In this document: positions 1-11,440 of the stretch, piece after piece
How positions within the stretch are numbered: position 1 is the first letter of the stretch
Layout: every line of letters starts with the position of its first letter
Assembly: GCF_037325665.1 (NCBI RefSeq)
Contig: NC_090259.1
Location: 34,073,149 to 34,137,148 of the forward strand
Reading direction: 5' to 3'
Length of the DNA: 64,000 nucleotides
Source: Littorina saxatilis
Lineage: Eukaryota > Mollusca > Gastropoda > Littorinimorpha > Littorinidae
Made by a program: the position numbers and the translations under genes
Notes under the pieces: model-generated
Databases searched by the model: none
Seen by the model: only the letters and a program-made list of their open reading frames with translations
What the model was told of the DNA's origin: nothing

Positions 1-5
1 CTGTA

Positions 6-437
6 ATGGTCAGCCTTCACCACAGAACACACTTGTTTCATGTACAGGGTAACCTGACTGGCCTCCGATACCGGGATGAGATCCTTCGACCGCTGGCTGT
101 GCCTACACTGCAGCAGATGGAACCGCAGGCTGTCCACCAGGATGACAACGCTCGCCCCCACAGGGCAAGGGTGGTCAACGACTTCCTGCAGCAGTCTGGA
201 GTCAACAGAATGGAGTGGCCAGCATGCAGTCCCGATCTCAACCCGATTGAGAACCTCTGGGATGAGTTGGATCGCAAAGTGAGGAGCAACCTTCCCCCTC
301 CCAGAGTTGTCCAGCACCTCTACCAGATGCTGCAGGCTGAGTGGCAGGTGCTTCCACAGAGGATCTTCACCACCCTGGTGAACTCTATGAGGACTCGCTG
401 CGTCGAGTGCCAGAACAGCCATGGCCTAGCTTGCTAG
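6..437 (+). mobile_element. Tc1-family transposase, C-terminal fragment
   Basis: The frame encodes the C-terminal half of a Tc1/mariner DDE transposase. QDDNARPH supplies the second catalytic Asp and SPDLNPIENLWDEL contains the terminal Glu of the DDE triad. The first catalytic Asp and the paired/HTH DNA-binding region would lie before the window edge, so only about 143 residues are seen, ending at a stop at 435-437. The surviving frame is open, so this copy may be fairly young, but intactness cannot be judged from a truncated view. Its right end runs into G/C-rich sequence with no inverted repeat that I can pair. Confidence 0.9.
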
Positions 438-609
438 GGGGGTCCGGGGGCATCCCCCCCGGAAAATTTTGAAAAAAAGGATGCAAAATGGTGCAATCTG
501 GTGCATTCTGAGGATGATCATTACCAGTTTCAGGCAGCAGATTTTGTCACTGATTAATACCCCAAATATTGAAACTCAATGTAAAATAAAGAAATGCATA
601 CCTCATTCA

Positions 610-906
610 ATATTTTTATTTTTTGGCTGGGGGGGGGGGGGGGGGGTCCGGAAACCCTAGAACCCCCCCCCCCCCCCCCCCCCCCCTGGCAGAGCCCCTT
701 GTGGGGGTCAGGGGGCTTCGCCCCCTGAAGCTGATGGGTAGGTCATATTCTGAGATAGGAAAATGGTCGCTCCTTGCATGAAACGGCATAAAATAAGCAA
801 TACTAAAAAAAAAATTGAATAAGTAAGGTACATGTTTAGGCTGGGGGGGGGGGGGGTTGCGCAACCCCCATAATCCCCCCCCCCCCCCCCCCCGGTAGTC
901 CGGCCC
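610..906 (-). mobile_element. hAT-like MITE with G/C-run termini (copy 1)
   Basis: This block is the reverse complement of the element at 48347-48642. They share the GGTTGCGCAACCCC palindrome, the segment reading AGATAGGAAAATGGTCGCTC, and the CAAGGGGC/CCCCCTGA motifs. The right end TAGTCCGGCCCTG (894-906) is the same 13-bp terminal repeat as in that copy. The left terminal repeat is not recognisable, because homopolymer G and C runs have grown there. Long ORFs across it are low-complexity artefacts. Confidence 0.7.
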
Positions 907-1026
907 TGCCCACACACACATATGCAAAAACACATGCAAACACACACACAGGCACATGCAAACACATACACATGCAAGCACACACACTGACGCACACATG
1001 CAAACACACACAAACACACACACAAA
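907..1026. repeat. CA-rich microsatellite
   Basis: Imperfect (CA)n with interspersed TG and CATG units follows the MITE end directly. A shorter GT tract lies at 1259-1290. Confidence 0.9.
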
Positions 1027-1193
1027 GATATAAAAAGAGTTGGTTGGTTGGTTATTTTTGTTTATCATCTCTTCAGCAGCTATACAAAGAGAGGAGACTG
1101 TGTGGTACATGTACATGTACAGTTAAATAATGATGGGCAGAAATTAGTTGGATTTGTTAAAAATAGGCATGCAAACTGCAAGTTTTTTTTGGT

Positions 1194-1994
1194 TTTTTTT
1201 CACATTTGGTCAAGTTATGACAAAATGTTTTAAAATTGATTGGGAATCGAGATGAGGGTGTGGTGTATGTGTGTGTGTGCGTGTGTTTGTATAAAGTGAT
1301 TCCGAGAAAAATACTTGACCGATCTTCATGAAACTTCAAATGAGAGTTTCTGAGTATAATATCCCCAGAGTTTTTTTTTCATTTTTTCGATAAATGTCTT
1401 TGATGACGTCATATTTGGCTTTTTGTGAAAGTTGAGGCCGCACTGTCACGCTCTCATTTTTCAAACGAATTGGTTGGAATTTTGGTCAAGCAATCTTTGA
1501 CAAAGTTCGGACTATGGGATTTCATTTCAGCTTGGAGGCTTACAAAGTAATTTATGAGTTTGATTGCATCGTATTCTTCATCAAATTCTGAATCTAAAAA
1601 TATATACATGTCATGTCTACTCTTAAAATGTGATCACAGTTAACGAAAATAGATGAATTAGTATTACGATTAAATTTAAGAAATCGATCCAAAAAGGATT
1701 TCATCTTATCATTCATTATTTCCTGATTTCAAAAACATAAACGGTAGATATGATATATTGTATTCAAAACAAGCTCAGAAACATAAAAAGAATACAGAAA
1801 AACGCGCTTTCCTGCTTAGCCGCTGTTCTGGCTTGTTAATTTCACTTCGTTTTGCACAAGAAAAGTGAGTGATTTCCTTCTCGCGGGGATTGACGAAGCT
1901 GTACTGTCCTGGTGAAAAAATGCAGTGCGTTCAGTTTTATTCCGTGAGTTCAACAGCTTGACTAAAAGTAGTAATTTCGCCTTACGCAACTTGT
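1194..1994 (+). repeat. 0.85 kb AT-rich repeat, divergent copy R1
   Basis: Copy of the window's commonest non-coding repeat. Landmarks in order: a TTTAGTCAAG-type opening, a GT-rich tract, AGAGTTTCTGAGTATAATAT, GATGACGTCATATTTGGC, GTTGAGGCCGCACTGTCACG, TTTCAGCTTGGAGGCTTA, and a terminal TTTCGCCTTACGCAACTTG. It is more diverged than R3, R4 and R6 and carries a third variant of the 3' segment. No coding capacity is seen. Confidence 0.85.
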
Positions 1995-2286
1995 TTATTT
2001 TTGATTGTGTTATTGAGAAATGCTGGCTTGGCAATAGATCAGATGGCTCCAGTTAAAACGTTCAAAATCAAAAATCAAATAATAACAATGGAACATTTAT
2101 AGAGCGCTTCCCCACAGCTCAAAGCACTTTACAAGTTCAACCAAACAACAACGCGATATATACAATTGGTCAAGACCTCGTTTGCTTATAATTATGAACA
2201 AAATCAATACCATGTCCTCTAACAGGGGTGCTGGAAGGCAGAATGTTGAACTGACCGTTGCCCATATAACATTAACATATAACATA

Positions 2287-2637
2287 CAGACCTGGGAACC
2301 CCTGTCTTGCACTTGGAGTATTCTCAAACAAACTTGGTGTATTTTCAGAAAAATTAGCGTACTCTACACAGCATTTGAACATCCATGATTCAAACATGCT
2401 TCACACGCGTCCGTCGCACCGTTAATTCAGTTTATCAATACATTTAAAACATTAATGCTTATTTCAATGTTTAATGACAATAACTGTTATGTGTCAAAAC
2501 ACTGGATCAGCTTTGAGATGCGCTTGTGAAGAAAAGTAGTGTAGAAATTTTTCCCATGGTATTTTTTTCCATACTGATCGCATTCTAGACAATCATGCGT
2601 ACAAAATATGGCGAAATCGTATGGGTTCCCAGGTCTG
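2287..2637. mobile_element. hAT-like MITE, 15-bp TIR, 6-bp target duplication
   Basis: The terminal repeats CAGACCTGGGAACCC (2287-2301) and GGGTTCCCAGGTCTG (2623-2637) are perfect inverted copies. They are flanked by AACATA at 2281-2286 and again at 2638-2643, a clean 6-bp target duplication. CAG...CTG ends are hAT-like; the family norm is 8 bp, but 5- and 6-bp subgroups are known. The 351-bp interior has no coding potential. Confidence 0.8.
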
Positions 2638-2751
2638 AACATAACATTAACAAACAGCAAGAGACTATCCATATAACATCACTGGTCTACCAGAACTTTT
2701 GCTGGTTAATCAGAATGTCTTCCATAAGGAACTAAACTAAATGAAGTTACT

Positions 2752-2867
2752 TTCTTTCTTTATTTGGTGTTTAACGTCGTTTTCAACCATTCAAGGTTAT
2801 ATCGCGACGGGGAAAGGGGGGGAGATGGGATAGAGCCACTTGTGAATTGTTTCTTGTTCACAAAAGC
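2752..2867 (-). mobile_element. CGTTAAAC-tailed retroposon, 5'-truncated copy
   Basis: Reading the minus strand, this is the 3' part of the retroposon seen fully at 39705-40076. It ends in CGTTAAACACCAAATAAAG plus AAAG units. A 13-bp direct repeat AAATGAAGTTACT flanks it (2739-2751 and 2868-2880), the mark of target-primed reverse transcription. A G homopolymer of about 27 bases follows at 2883. Confidence 0.85.
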
Positions 2868-3499
2868 AAATGAAGTTACTGAGGGGGGGGGGGGGGGGGG
2901 GGGGGGGGGGAGACCCACAAAAATAAATTTCATGAAAAAAAAAAAAAAAAAATAGAGCTTATTCACAGAAAAGAACAATGCTCTACTGTATTCACAAAAA
3001 GTTTAAAAATGACTTTGATACTACCAGGCATGTTGCTACGATTCCTTTCTTTGGCAAACTTGCCAAAAAATACCAATAAAGTTTCAGCAAGTTTTAGAAG
3101 CATAAGACAGTCTTGGGCGTGGTGTTGTCCCAGCTGTGAAAAAAGTTCAGCACATCTGACAAAATTCTGGCTAACCTTTTGAAGTTTGACGAAACTTTTA
3201 TCATTTTGCAGACTGCAAACACCGAAAAACACCCCTGGGTATACACACAGAAATTGCAGCTAAAAATGTTCAAGGTCACACTGAAGTGTTTTTATTTTTA
3301 TTTTTTTAATTCATCCCTGGTGAGCAGAGAGACCTTTACTATTTTAGTAACCCTGCACTACCTCCACATCTTGTTTTAGAGGCACAGTCTTTCCAGTCTT
3401 TCTGCTCACTATCTCACATGTGCCCAGGATGGAAAAGACTTGCGCTCATAAAAAATATCAATATCTCGACTGCTTCCCGTGCAGAGTTGGACTTCTTTA

Positions 3500-4205
3500 G
3501 AAATTTGACATGAGAGTTCCTGGGAATGATATCCCCGGACGTTTTTTTCTTTTTTTCGATAAATACTTTTGATGACGTCATATCCGTTTTTTTGTAAAAG
3601 TTGAGGCGGCACTGTCACACCCTCATTTTTCAATCAAATTGATTGAACTTTTTGTAAAGCAATCTTCGACGAAGGCCAGACTTCGGTATTGCATTTCAGC
3701 TTGGTGGCTTAAAAATTAATTAATGAGTTTGGTCATTAAAAATCTAAAAATTGTAATAATTTTTTTTTTAATATAAAACGATCCAAATTTACGTTCATCT
3801 TATTCTACATCATTTCCTAATTCCAAAAACATATAAATATGTTATATTTGGATTAAAAACAAGCTCTGAAAATTAAAAATATAAAAATTATGATCAAAAT
3901 TAAATTTCCAAAATCGATTTAAAAACAATTTCATCTTATTCCTTGTCGGTTCCTGATTCCAAAAACATATAGATATGATATGTTTGGATTAAAAACACGC
4001 TCAGAAAGTTAAAACGAAGAGAGGTACAGTAAAGCGTGCTATGCAGCACTGCGAAACCACTACCGCGCTGAACAGGCTCGTCAGTTTCACTCCGTTATGC
4101 AAAAGCGGTGGACTACAGTCATTGTGAAAAAATGCAGTGCGTTCAGTTTCATTCTGTGAGTTCCACAGCTTGACTAAATGTAGTAATTTCGCCTTACGCG
4201 ACTTG
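3500..4205 (+). repeat. 0.85 kb AT-rich repeat, 5'-truncated copy R2
   Basis: It starts inside the repeat at the AAATTTGACATGAGAGTTCC landmark and runs to TTTCGCCTTACGCGACTTG. Its 3' part is the subfamily with GCAGCACTGCGAAACCACTA and GTGAAAAAATGCAGTGCG, shared with 35910-36083 and 56879-57699 and distinct from the subfamily at 7670, 23961 and 36089. Confidence 0.85.
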
Positions 4206-4258
4206 TTATAAATTAATTTCTTAAAAAATCAATAGTGGCAGTCAGGTAGTTGTTTTTT

Positions 4259-4346
4259 GGCAAGTGTCAAGGTCTTTTTCCATGTAAAAGCCTGGCCTGA
4301 TATGAGATGTTGAGCCAACTCACACGAGAAAGACAGCGCCTTTAAT
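4259..4346. mobile_element. End fragment of TTAAAGGC foldback MITE
   Basis: CCATGTAAAAGCCTGGCCTGATATGAG and a terminal GCGCCTTTAA match the arms of the MITE at 14926-15325. Only one arm is present. Confidence 0.5.
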
Positions 4347-4637
4347 CTCTATGGTTGTGTCCCATGCTGCAACGCTTGGCTCATTAATTACCTACATGTA
4401 CTCCTATCAATAGTCGTTTTCTAACAAAAGACCTCTTCCTTCATCTCTCCCGTTTTAGTCCACTATGTGCGCTAGTTCCATCACTGTCAAGTTGGCAGAA
4501 CAGTGTCCATTTTGTAGAAGGAGCACGTTTTCGTTGCTTTTAGAAGTGTCATCATAAGATTACATCATGCTATCTTGGAGAAAAAAAAAGAAATGTGTTC
4601 TTTGAAATAACTCATTTTGTCATGATATTAGATTTTC

Positions 4638-5502
4638 CTAAAGTCGATTAACTGCAAGCAATTCGTACTTAGTGCCTTCTTTTTCATCACTCTCTGTTTT
4701 CTGAAGAGGATTCACAATCACTTCCATGCTGCTTTCACGAGATAGCTGGTGTTCTGCTGGTCTTTTTCTTTTGGCTAATAGTGCTGCCTTCAGCAGTGTT
4801 TTAACGTTCCCGGGTTGTGGGTTCTCCTCAGTGGTTCCGAGTCTCTCAGACTCCGCCAACGGTTCCCTTTCAAACTCTTCCATCGGTTCTTCCTTCACTT
4901 GAGCATTACTGGCAGTCCAAGGCCAGGCTGCAGTCACATCAGACTCGTCTCTGTCAAAGTACACTGTCGGTTCAGCTTGAGTTTCTGGCTCTCCTGGCAT
5001 TCCACCACCGTCTGGTTCGTGCTGCACTCTTCTTCCTGGCAAGTCTGACCACTCCGAGCCCTTTTCTATCTTGACTTCAACAGGCTGAGCATCACACGAG
5101 TGTCCAAGCGATCCCTGCGCAGGCCCACATTCCTCACAAGGAACACGTGGAAGCTCTGGTTCTGGCGGCTGTGGGGGTGCCACCTTTTCTAACAGCATCT
5201 GGGAACTGCTGTTATATCCATGGGTGTATGACTGAGCCTTGACGTGCTTAGCAGGTGAAGCTTCCAGATGAGGCTGTGACTGTAACATTATGAGTGTGGA
5301 ATCTTTCTTCTTATCTGGGGTACCTCCTTGGATGTGTTGACACTTGTCGCAGACCATTTGTAACGGGCTCCGACAGCGAGAACACAAGAATTTGAGACGT
5401 TGCGGGGTTGTTGTGCTACCTTTGGTCTTGAAATGTTGCAAGGGTACGCGTACTGTGCTAACTTGGGCCTTTTCTTCTGTTTGACTTTGACCTTTGATGT
5501 AG
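4638..5502 (-). CDS. Gene A, last exon: paired-CxxC knuckle and acidic tail
   Basis: Terminal coding exon of gene A. The minus strand has an acceptor CTGTTTCAG before 5502, and one base completes the codon split by the upstream phase-2 intron, giving FLIST|YIKGQSQ across the join. About 45 residues in is a C-x2-C-x7-C-x2-C knuckle (CSRCRSPLQMVCDKC), probably zinc-binding. The rest is a low-complexity acidic/proline region with SUMO-consensus tetrapeptides VKIE and VKEE and a basic AKRKRP patch that could be a nuclear localisation signal. Stop at 4638-4640. The equivalent exons of B, C and D have the same phase and the same knuckle near the start, which is why I treat this as coding. No name is known to me; function (transcriptional regulator or chromatin protein) is inference. 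Confidence 0.75.
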
Positions 5503-5592
5503 CTGAAACAGAGATAAAACATCTTAGGCTATGCGTGTGGCAAAAACTGAGATAACATTTGAAAAGTTTTTCTGCAAGACGCATCAGACGAC

Positions 5593-6008
5593 ATTGTCAG
5601 GATTAACCAATTTCCAAGCGTTGTTGTTGTTAGGGTGACAAACAATTACACGTGGTCGACCAGTTAAAGTCACGTTCGCAGCGAATAACTGACTTGGATG
5701 TGTATGTTTTGCAGTGTCAACTCGATATGACGTATTTTTCTTTTGAAAATCTTCCATGATTCACTGGCAATGGCCTGCAGTGATCGATAAGCACGCATGT
5801 TTCCCAAACTCCCGTGACCTCAAGCAAAACATGTCAGACAAATCGTAAACTCAGATGTGTATATTTTCAAAAGAAATGAGGTCATATCAAGAGGACACTG
5901 CATAATATACACATCGGATGTCCGTTATTCATTGCGATCATGGTTTTAATTGGTCGACCAGATGTTATTATCTGCGCAATTCTTCCACATCGCTAGAAAA
6001 TCCTGACA
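5593..6008. mobile_element. Foldback MITE family X, copy X1
   Basis: The ends TTGTCAGGATTAACC (from about 5594) and GAAAATCCTGACAG (to about 6008) are inverted. The interior contains GTGTATGTTTTGCAGTG and its inverted counterpart CACTGCATAATATACAC, so the element folds on itself. It shares sequence with X2 (6200-6600) and X3 (12241-14018). No coding capacity. Confidence 0.6.
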
Positions 6009-6199
6009 GACCTATTTGTGTAAAATGTCTATTGTACCAACCAGCATTGAAACAAACTTTAGCACAGTTATGGAACGTTTTTGAGAAAATTATTGAAGGG
6101 GAGTCAGTTACAGTACAGCAAATGTCTCTTAAGAGTTCTTCAGGTCAAATTGTGCTGTCAATGTTACATCATCAGAATAGAAGATTTTCGAAAATAACG

Positions 6200-6600
6200 C
6201 TGTCAGGTTTTTCAGCGGTATGGTGGAGAAAGAGCCCCTTACCAAGCTTTTCAAATTAAGACGGAACATGTCACACGTTTCCGATCGCTTTATCCTGCGA
6301 TTGGGACGAAAACTAACTCTGATGTGTATGTTATGCAGCGAACGCACACTAAGTTCACGAGTGCATTGGAGTTTACAATTAGATGCGGAAATAATCGCTG
6401 GCATGTACTGATCGATCATAATGTGTTTTTATCGAGGTCACGTGAGTTTGGCTCGAGGTCATGTCATGTGAGTTTAGGAGAACACACGTGCTTGGCGAAC
6501 ACTTCCAGTGAACAGCAAACCATCTGTGGCAATTCCATGGCTCCTATATTTATATTTTCAAAGAAAATGGTATTGTATTTAGCGCACGCTACATAACTCC
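6200..6600 (+). mobile_element. Foldback MITE family X, half copy X2
   Basis: From CTGTCAGG this tracks the arm of X3: the segments around GATCGCTTTATCCTGCGAT, CTGATGTGTATGTTATGCAG and the CACGTGAGTTT half-palindromes all have counterparts. It stops about 10 bp short of the 3' end of gene A exon 2 on the minus strand, so it sits in the downstream intron of gene A. Confidence 0.55.
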
Positions 6601-6609
6601 AAAACTTAC

Positions 6610-7143
6610 GTAGAAATCAGAAACTTTGCAATCTCGCCATCCGTTGAAAGTTTCTCCCATTGTCCAATAGAAATCCAGTAGTCGACACACCGGTTGTCCA
6701 GGTGCAGATAAAAAGATTGCTTTCCTTTTGGATTCCTGTCTTTCCAAGCCTGAAATTCTGATGCCTCCTCTTCTTCCCCCTCACTTTCAGTTTCACTGTG
6801 TTTTTCAGCCATGCTCTCTCGCTCAATCATTGTTTCACTGTCTTTTTCAGCCATGCTCTCTCCCTCAATCATTGTTTCACTGTGTTTTTCGGCCATGCTC
6901 TCTCCCTCAATCCTTGTTTCACTGTGTTTTTCAGGCATGCTCTCTCCCTCAATCATTGTTTCACTGTCTTTTTCAGCCATGCTCTCTCCCTCAATCCTTG
7001 TTTCACTGTGTTTTTCAGGCATACTCTCTCCCTTTATCCTTCTTTCAGTTTCACTGTCTTTTTCAGCCATGCTCTCTCCCTCAATCCTTGTTTCATTGTG
7101 TTTTTCAGGCATACGCTCATCCCCAATGTTGGCCTCTTCATTT
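6610..7143 (-). CDS. Gene A, middle exon: 14-residue repeats plus Trp/SDxxIAxFL module
   Basis: Exon of 534 nt with acceptor TTTCCTACAG before 7143 and donor GTAAGT at 6609-6604; it enters and leaves in phase 2. The N-terminal two thirds consist of eight 14-residue tandem repeats of the type GES-M-A/P-EK-H/D-SET-x-IE (42-bp units, 6790-7125). An acidic ESEGEEEE stretch follows. The C-terminal 40 residues carry the module shared with genes B, C and D: F-Y-L-H-L, then CVDYWISIGQWEKL, then SDGEIAKFLIS-like sequence up to the donor. B and C have no repeats here, so the repeat block is an in-frame minisatellite expansion specific to A. The protein should be highly charged and partly disordered. 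Confidence 0.75.
6790..7125 (-). repeat. Coding minisatellite, 42-bp units, in gene A
   Basis: Eight 42-bp units encode 14 residues each. They differ mainly at Ala/Pro, His/Asp and Arg/Met positions and appear as alternating haplotypes, as expected for unequal exchange. All units keep the frame. Confidence 0.9.
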
Positions 7144-7669
7144 CTGTAGGAAAAAGTAAACAGAGCAAAGAATTAAACTGTGGCAGGTTTCATCAAATGT
7201 TCTTCGAGGCAAAATACATTGACAACGTTCATCACCATGCACACAAATGTGTTGTTTGTTCACTGCATGAGTATGCCTTTCACCTGTGTGTGCATGTGTG
7301 TGTGGGTGTGCATGACTTGTGTGTTCTCTTTTTCTCCAGTGTGAGAATGTGTGCAAGCCATTATGAGCTTGTGAGTGTAGTGTCCTGTATGCAGACGATG
7401 CATCTAACATGTTGGGAATTATCTCCCTTGTTTGACTATTGCATGCTGGTTGTAAGCCGGGACACATCATGGAAGCATACATCTGAATACATGATTGGAA
7501 CTCAGAGTTCGGTTGTCCATTACCTCTGTTCTTAGAGAACGTATGGTGTTTGAGTGTGTGCAAGCACGGGCCAAGTCACACCACCAACACTGCAGTGAGC
7601 ATGTGTAATTAAATACTTTTTAAATCTTTTGACAAACAAAGACAGTTCCCAGAAATTGCTGTACTTTTT
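7144..7669. other. Gene A intron, unique part
   Basis: Between exons A1 and A2 (minus strand). GT-rich patches lie at 7280-7345; no element ends were recognised apart from the 0.85 kb repeat that follows at 7670. Confidence 0.6.
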
Positions 7670-8520
7670 ACATTTAGTCAAGTTTTGACTAAATGTTTTA
7701 ACATAGAGGGGGGAATCGAGACGAGGGTCGTGGTGTATGTGTGTGTGTCTGTCTGTGTGTGTGTAGAGCGATTCAGACTAAACTACTGGACCGATCTTTA
7801 TGAAATTTGACATGAGAGTTCCTGGGTATGATATCCTCAGACGTTTTTTTCATTTTTTTGATAAATGTCTTTGATGACGTCATATCCGGCTTTTCGTGAA
7901 AGTTGAGGCGGCACTGTCACGCTCTCATTTTTCAACCAAATTGGTTGAAATTTTGGTCAAGTAATCTCCGACGAAGCCCAGACTTCGGTATTGCATTTCA
8001 GCTTGGTGGCTTAAAAATTAATTAATGACTTTGGTCATTAAAAATCTGAAAATTGTAAAAAAAACTTTTTTTTTATAAAACGATCCAAATTTACGTTCAT
8101 CTTATTCTCTATCATTTTCTGATTCCAAAAACATATAAATATGTTATATTTGGATTAAAAACAAGCTCTGAAAATTAAAAATATAAAAATTATTATCAAA
8201 ATTAAATTTTTGAAATCAATTTAAAAACACTTTCATCTTATTCCTTGTCGGTTCCTGATTCCAAAAACATATAGATATGATATGTTTGGATTGAAAACAC
8301 GCCCAGAAACTTAAAACGAAGAGAGGTACAGAAAAGCGTGCTATCCTTCTCAGCGCAACTACTACCCCGCTCTTCTTGTCAATTTCACTGCCTTTGCCAT
8401 GAGCGGTGGACTGACGATGCTACGAGTATACGGTCTTGCTGCGTTGCATTGCGTTCAGTTTCATTCTGTGAGTTCGACAGCTACTTGACTAAATGTTGTA
8501 TTTTCGCCTTACGCGACTTG
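7670..8520 (+). repeat. 0.85 kb AT-rich repeat, full copy R3
   Basis: Full copy. It opens with the palindrome ATTTAGTCAAGTTTTGACTA and ends TTTTCGCCTTACGCGACTTG. It belongs to the 3' subfamily carrying CTATCCTTCTCAGCGCAACT and ACGAGTATACGGTCTTGCTG. It lies in the intron between gene A exons 1 and 2. Confidence 0.9.
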
Positions 8521-8579
8521 TTTCTTCTTCTGCGTTATTGTTATTATGATTATTATCATTCTCATTATTTATCAATTAC

Positions 8580-9109
8580 CTTGGTAGTGTCTTTTCAGAT
8601 GGTGCCACTTTTACATGCTTGCATCCCTGGAAAGGATCCAGCAATCTGCGAATAGTTCTATCCTGGTCGTTGTCTGGCTCAGATTCACTAACCCTGGAGC
8701 TGGAGAAATCGGTGCGGACATTGTAGCTCCTGAGCCAGCCGTCCAGCCAAGAGTCCGACGCCATGAAGCGCTGATACCCGAGTCCCGTGGCCACCCTCCT
8801 TGCCCGATCTTTCATCAGCTGACGAGTGATGCGAACGATTCTTTCGCGGATGTCGTGGAACCACGTCCACATCTCCTCGTTGACCTCATGGTGATGGATC
8901 GCTTTGCTTTGTCGGAGCCTTGCTTCTGCTTCCGTCTTCCATCTCTCAAGACGCAGTTCTTTATCTCTGATAACTCTCTGTATCTGTGTTTTTCCCACAT
9001 CAAGGCGCTTGGCTATTGACACACTGCTCCAGCCCAAGTCGCTCAGAGTTAATGCCCTCACTCTTTCTTGAACTGTCAAAGATTTCTTGCTTTTTGGTAT
9101 ACTGGCCAT
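8580..9109 (-). CDS. Gene A, first coding exon: CENP-B/pogo-type double HTH
   Basis: ATG at 9109; the exon itself starts at 9144 after an acceptor TTTTTTTTAG, so there is a 5'UTR intron. The donor GTAATT follows 8580 in phase 2. Residues about 10-50 (LTVQERVRALTL...VGKTQIQRVIRDK) are a psq/CENP-B N-terminal helix-turn-helix. Residues about 80-135 (WTWFHDIRE...ASDSWLDGWL) are a CENP-B-type (Tc5/Tigger) second DNA-binding domain. The next exons encode no DDE catalytic core, so this is a domesticated transposase DNA-binding module rather than a transposon. The counterpart in gene B is at 20138-20670. The joined A protein would be about 642 residues (530+534+865 nt). Confidence 0.85.
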
Positions 9110-9345
9110 CTGGCTTTATCAATGCTGCCGTATCTGTGTCCAACCTAAAAAAACAAGAAACAGGTGTGCATGTCAACAGAGGATTCAAATAAGGTGTTAA
9201 AATCAGTTTAATGAGAAATAATAGCTTGTTATACTAACAGTAATAAAAATCATGCAGTGAAGGATGAAAGCCTAATTGTTTGTACAATTAAGTTTACAAT
9301 GAGAACTTTTTAAATTATAATTTATGTATCAGGTTCGACTGCATT

Positions 9346-9987
9346 CTTTCTTTTCTTTATTTGGTGTTTAACGTCGTTTTCAACCACGAAGGTTATATCG
9401 CGACGAGGGAAAGGGGGAGATGGGATAGGGGAAAGGGGGGAGATGGGATAGAGCCACTTGTTAAGTGTTTCTTGTTCACAAAAGCACTAATCAAAAAATT
9501 GCTCCAGGGGCTTGCAACGTAGTACAATATATATGACCTTACTGGGAGAATGCAAGTTTCCAGTACAAAGGACTAAACATTTCTTACATACTGCTTGACT
9601 AAAATCTTTACAAACATTGACTATATTCTATACAAGAACCACTTAACAAGGGTTAAAGGAGAAACAGAATCCGTTAGTCGCCTCATACGACATGCGGGGT
9701 GCAGAGAAATAAGGATGTGGAAAAGAAGACTTTTGGTAAGTGAAATAAAGGTGATGGATCCAGTCAGGTAGAAATAAGACAACAAGAAAAGAATTGGAAA
9801 ACTGCAGGGAATAGTAGGGAGAGTTTTCTTGGAAGGAAATATAGGTGAAAGGACTGGTAAGGCAGAAATAAGACAAAAGAAGAGAAGAAACAGAACCGTT
9901 AGTCGCCTCTTACGAAATGCTGGGTAGCATCGGGTAAATTCTTTCTAGTCCCAACCAATATGGGACTCCCCCTAACCCGCGGGGGGT
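9346..9987 (-). mobile_element. CGTTAAAC-tailed retroposon, long variant
   Basis: Minus-strand copy beginning (5') at the ACCCCCCGCGGGTTAGGGGG end near 9987 and finishing with CGTTAAACACCAAATAAAG near 9355. TTCGACTGCATT flanks both sides (9334-9345 and 9988-9999). It is longer than the other copies: the segment around CGTTAGTCGCCTCTTACGA occurs twice (9672 and 9897) with about 220 bp of extra purine-rich sequence between. Confidence 0.85.
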
Positions 9988-9999
9988 TTCGACTGCATT

Positions 10000-11370
10000 G
10001 TCTCCGAGTTTTGTTAAAGGCTGATCCAGGGTATACATAATTAGGAGTATGTGCTTACGATGCAGCCGGATTTTCGAACTGCGCTGGGGGAAACCACCAA
10101 ACATGATCTCTCTTGGTCTCACCCTTTCTCAAATATTATTCATCAGAATTAAGCAAGGTTTTAACTATCCTGCTAATAAGTTTTCTGGCAGGTAGATGTA
10201 ACAGTATGCACCTAAAATATTTCTTATTCTTAATCTCTCAGTAAAATCGAACTATCAATTCTAAAAGTATCAGAAACACAGGACAATTTAACCCAAAGGT
10301 TAACAGTTGCCCTCCCACCCCCATTACCTTTTTAAGGCCCTGCTTTCACTTTCCGAGTTTCTCAGAATGTTTGTTAAATATCTCCATAAATGTACCCTAA
10401 ACACACACACATTTTTTGTCTCCCTCATTTTGATTAGTTTGAAAACGCAATTTTATCATGTGTGTGTGTGGGTGTGTGTTTGTGCGATATTTTTAAGTCA
10501 TTTCCTTTTTTCTACTCCACTTCCTGGGAAGTCGTCAAAAATCGCAGACATAAACAGTCATTTTTATGCACTTTGACATTGAAAGTAAGTCTACAGATCT
10601 GCTGTCCTTACCCAAGCATCAACAACCCTGTACTTTGGTCAGTCTGTCAAGGACGGTCTTTTTGCATGGTATCCAGGAGTTCGTATTTATTTCAACGCTT
10701 CCATTCCTCCCAGTATTCTGGTTATGCTGAATGTGAAATTGTCTTTTTACACAAATGCTGCACGTCTTGCCAAAATCTACTCAAATGGAACAAACTGGCA
10801 CCCGCTTAGTGCAGTACACGTGTCTGAATGTAAAAAAAAAAAATAAATAAATAAATAAATAAAAGTAAAATAATGGAAAACTTATTTCTCCCTGAATAAT
10901 CTAACTGCTGAATCTCTGCATTTAATAAAATCGTTTGAAGTTTTTGCCAGACATTATAAATCTAAGTAATGAGGTATAGAGGGCAAATCTGACATATTTT
11001 CAAAGGCCTTCCTAGAGTTTATATCACCCTCTTTACCCAATAAGTTTTGATCTAATTTGCCAAATTCAAATAATATTGTTTCAAAACATTTTTATCATAC
11101 CATTTGTAAGTGAAATCTTTTTTATAGATAAACCAAAAATGTCATTTCTTTCCGAATGGTGAACTGTACTCACAAAATTATGAAGAAGCATTTCACAAAG
11201 ATTTATCTCAAAGTAATTAGTGAAAATGTTCGAACCCATTTGTCCAGGAACCCACTTTTTTGTTTTACACGTAAGTGTGTGTGTGTGTATGTGTGTGACA
11301 TATCAATTAAGTTTTTTGTTACAAAAATACAGAACAGAAAAGCACATAAGTGTGCTTATTCTCCCGATAC

Positions 11371-11404
<34 letters not shown>

Positions 11405-11440
11405 TGTGTGTGTGTATGTGTGTGTGTGTGTATGTGAGTG

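Noticed and set aside
616-1116. 166-residue minus-strand ORF and overlapping frames
   Set aside because: Made of CA microsatellite and G/C homopolymers inside a MITE.
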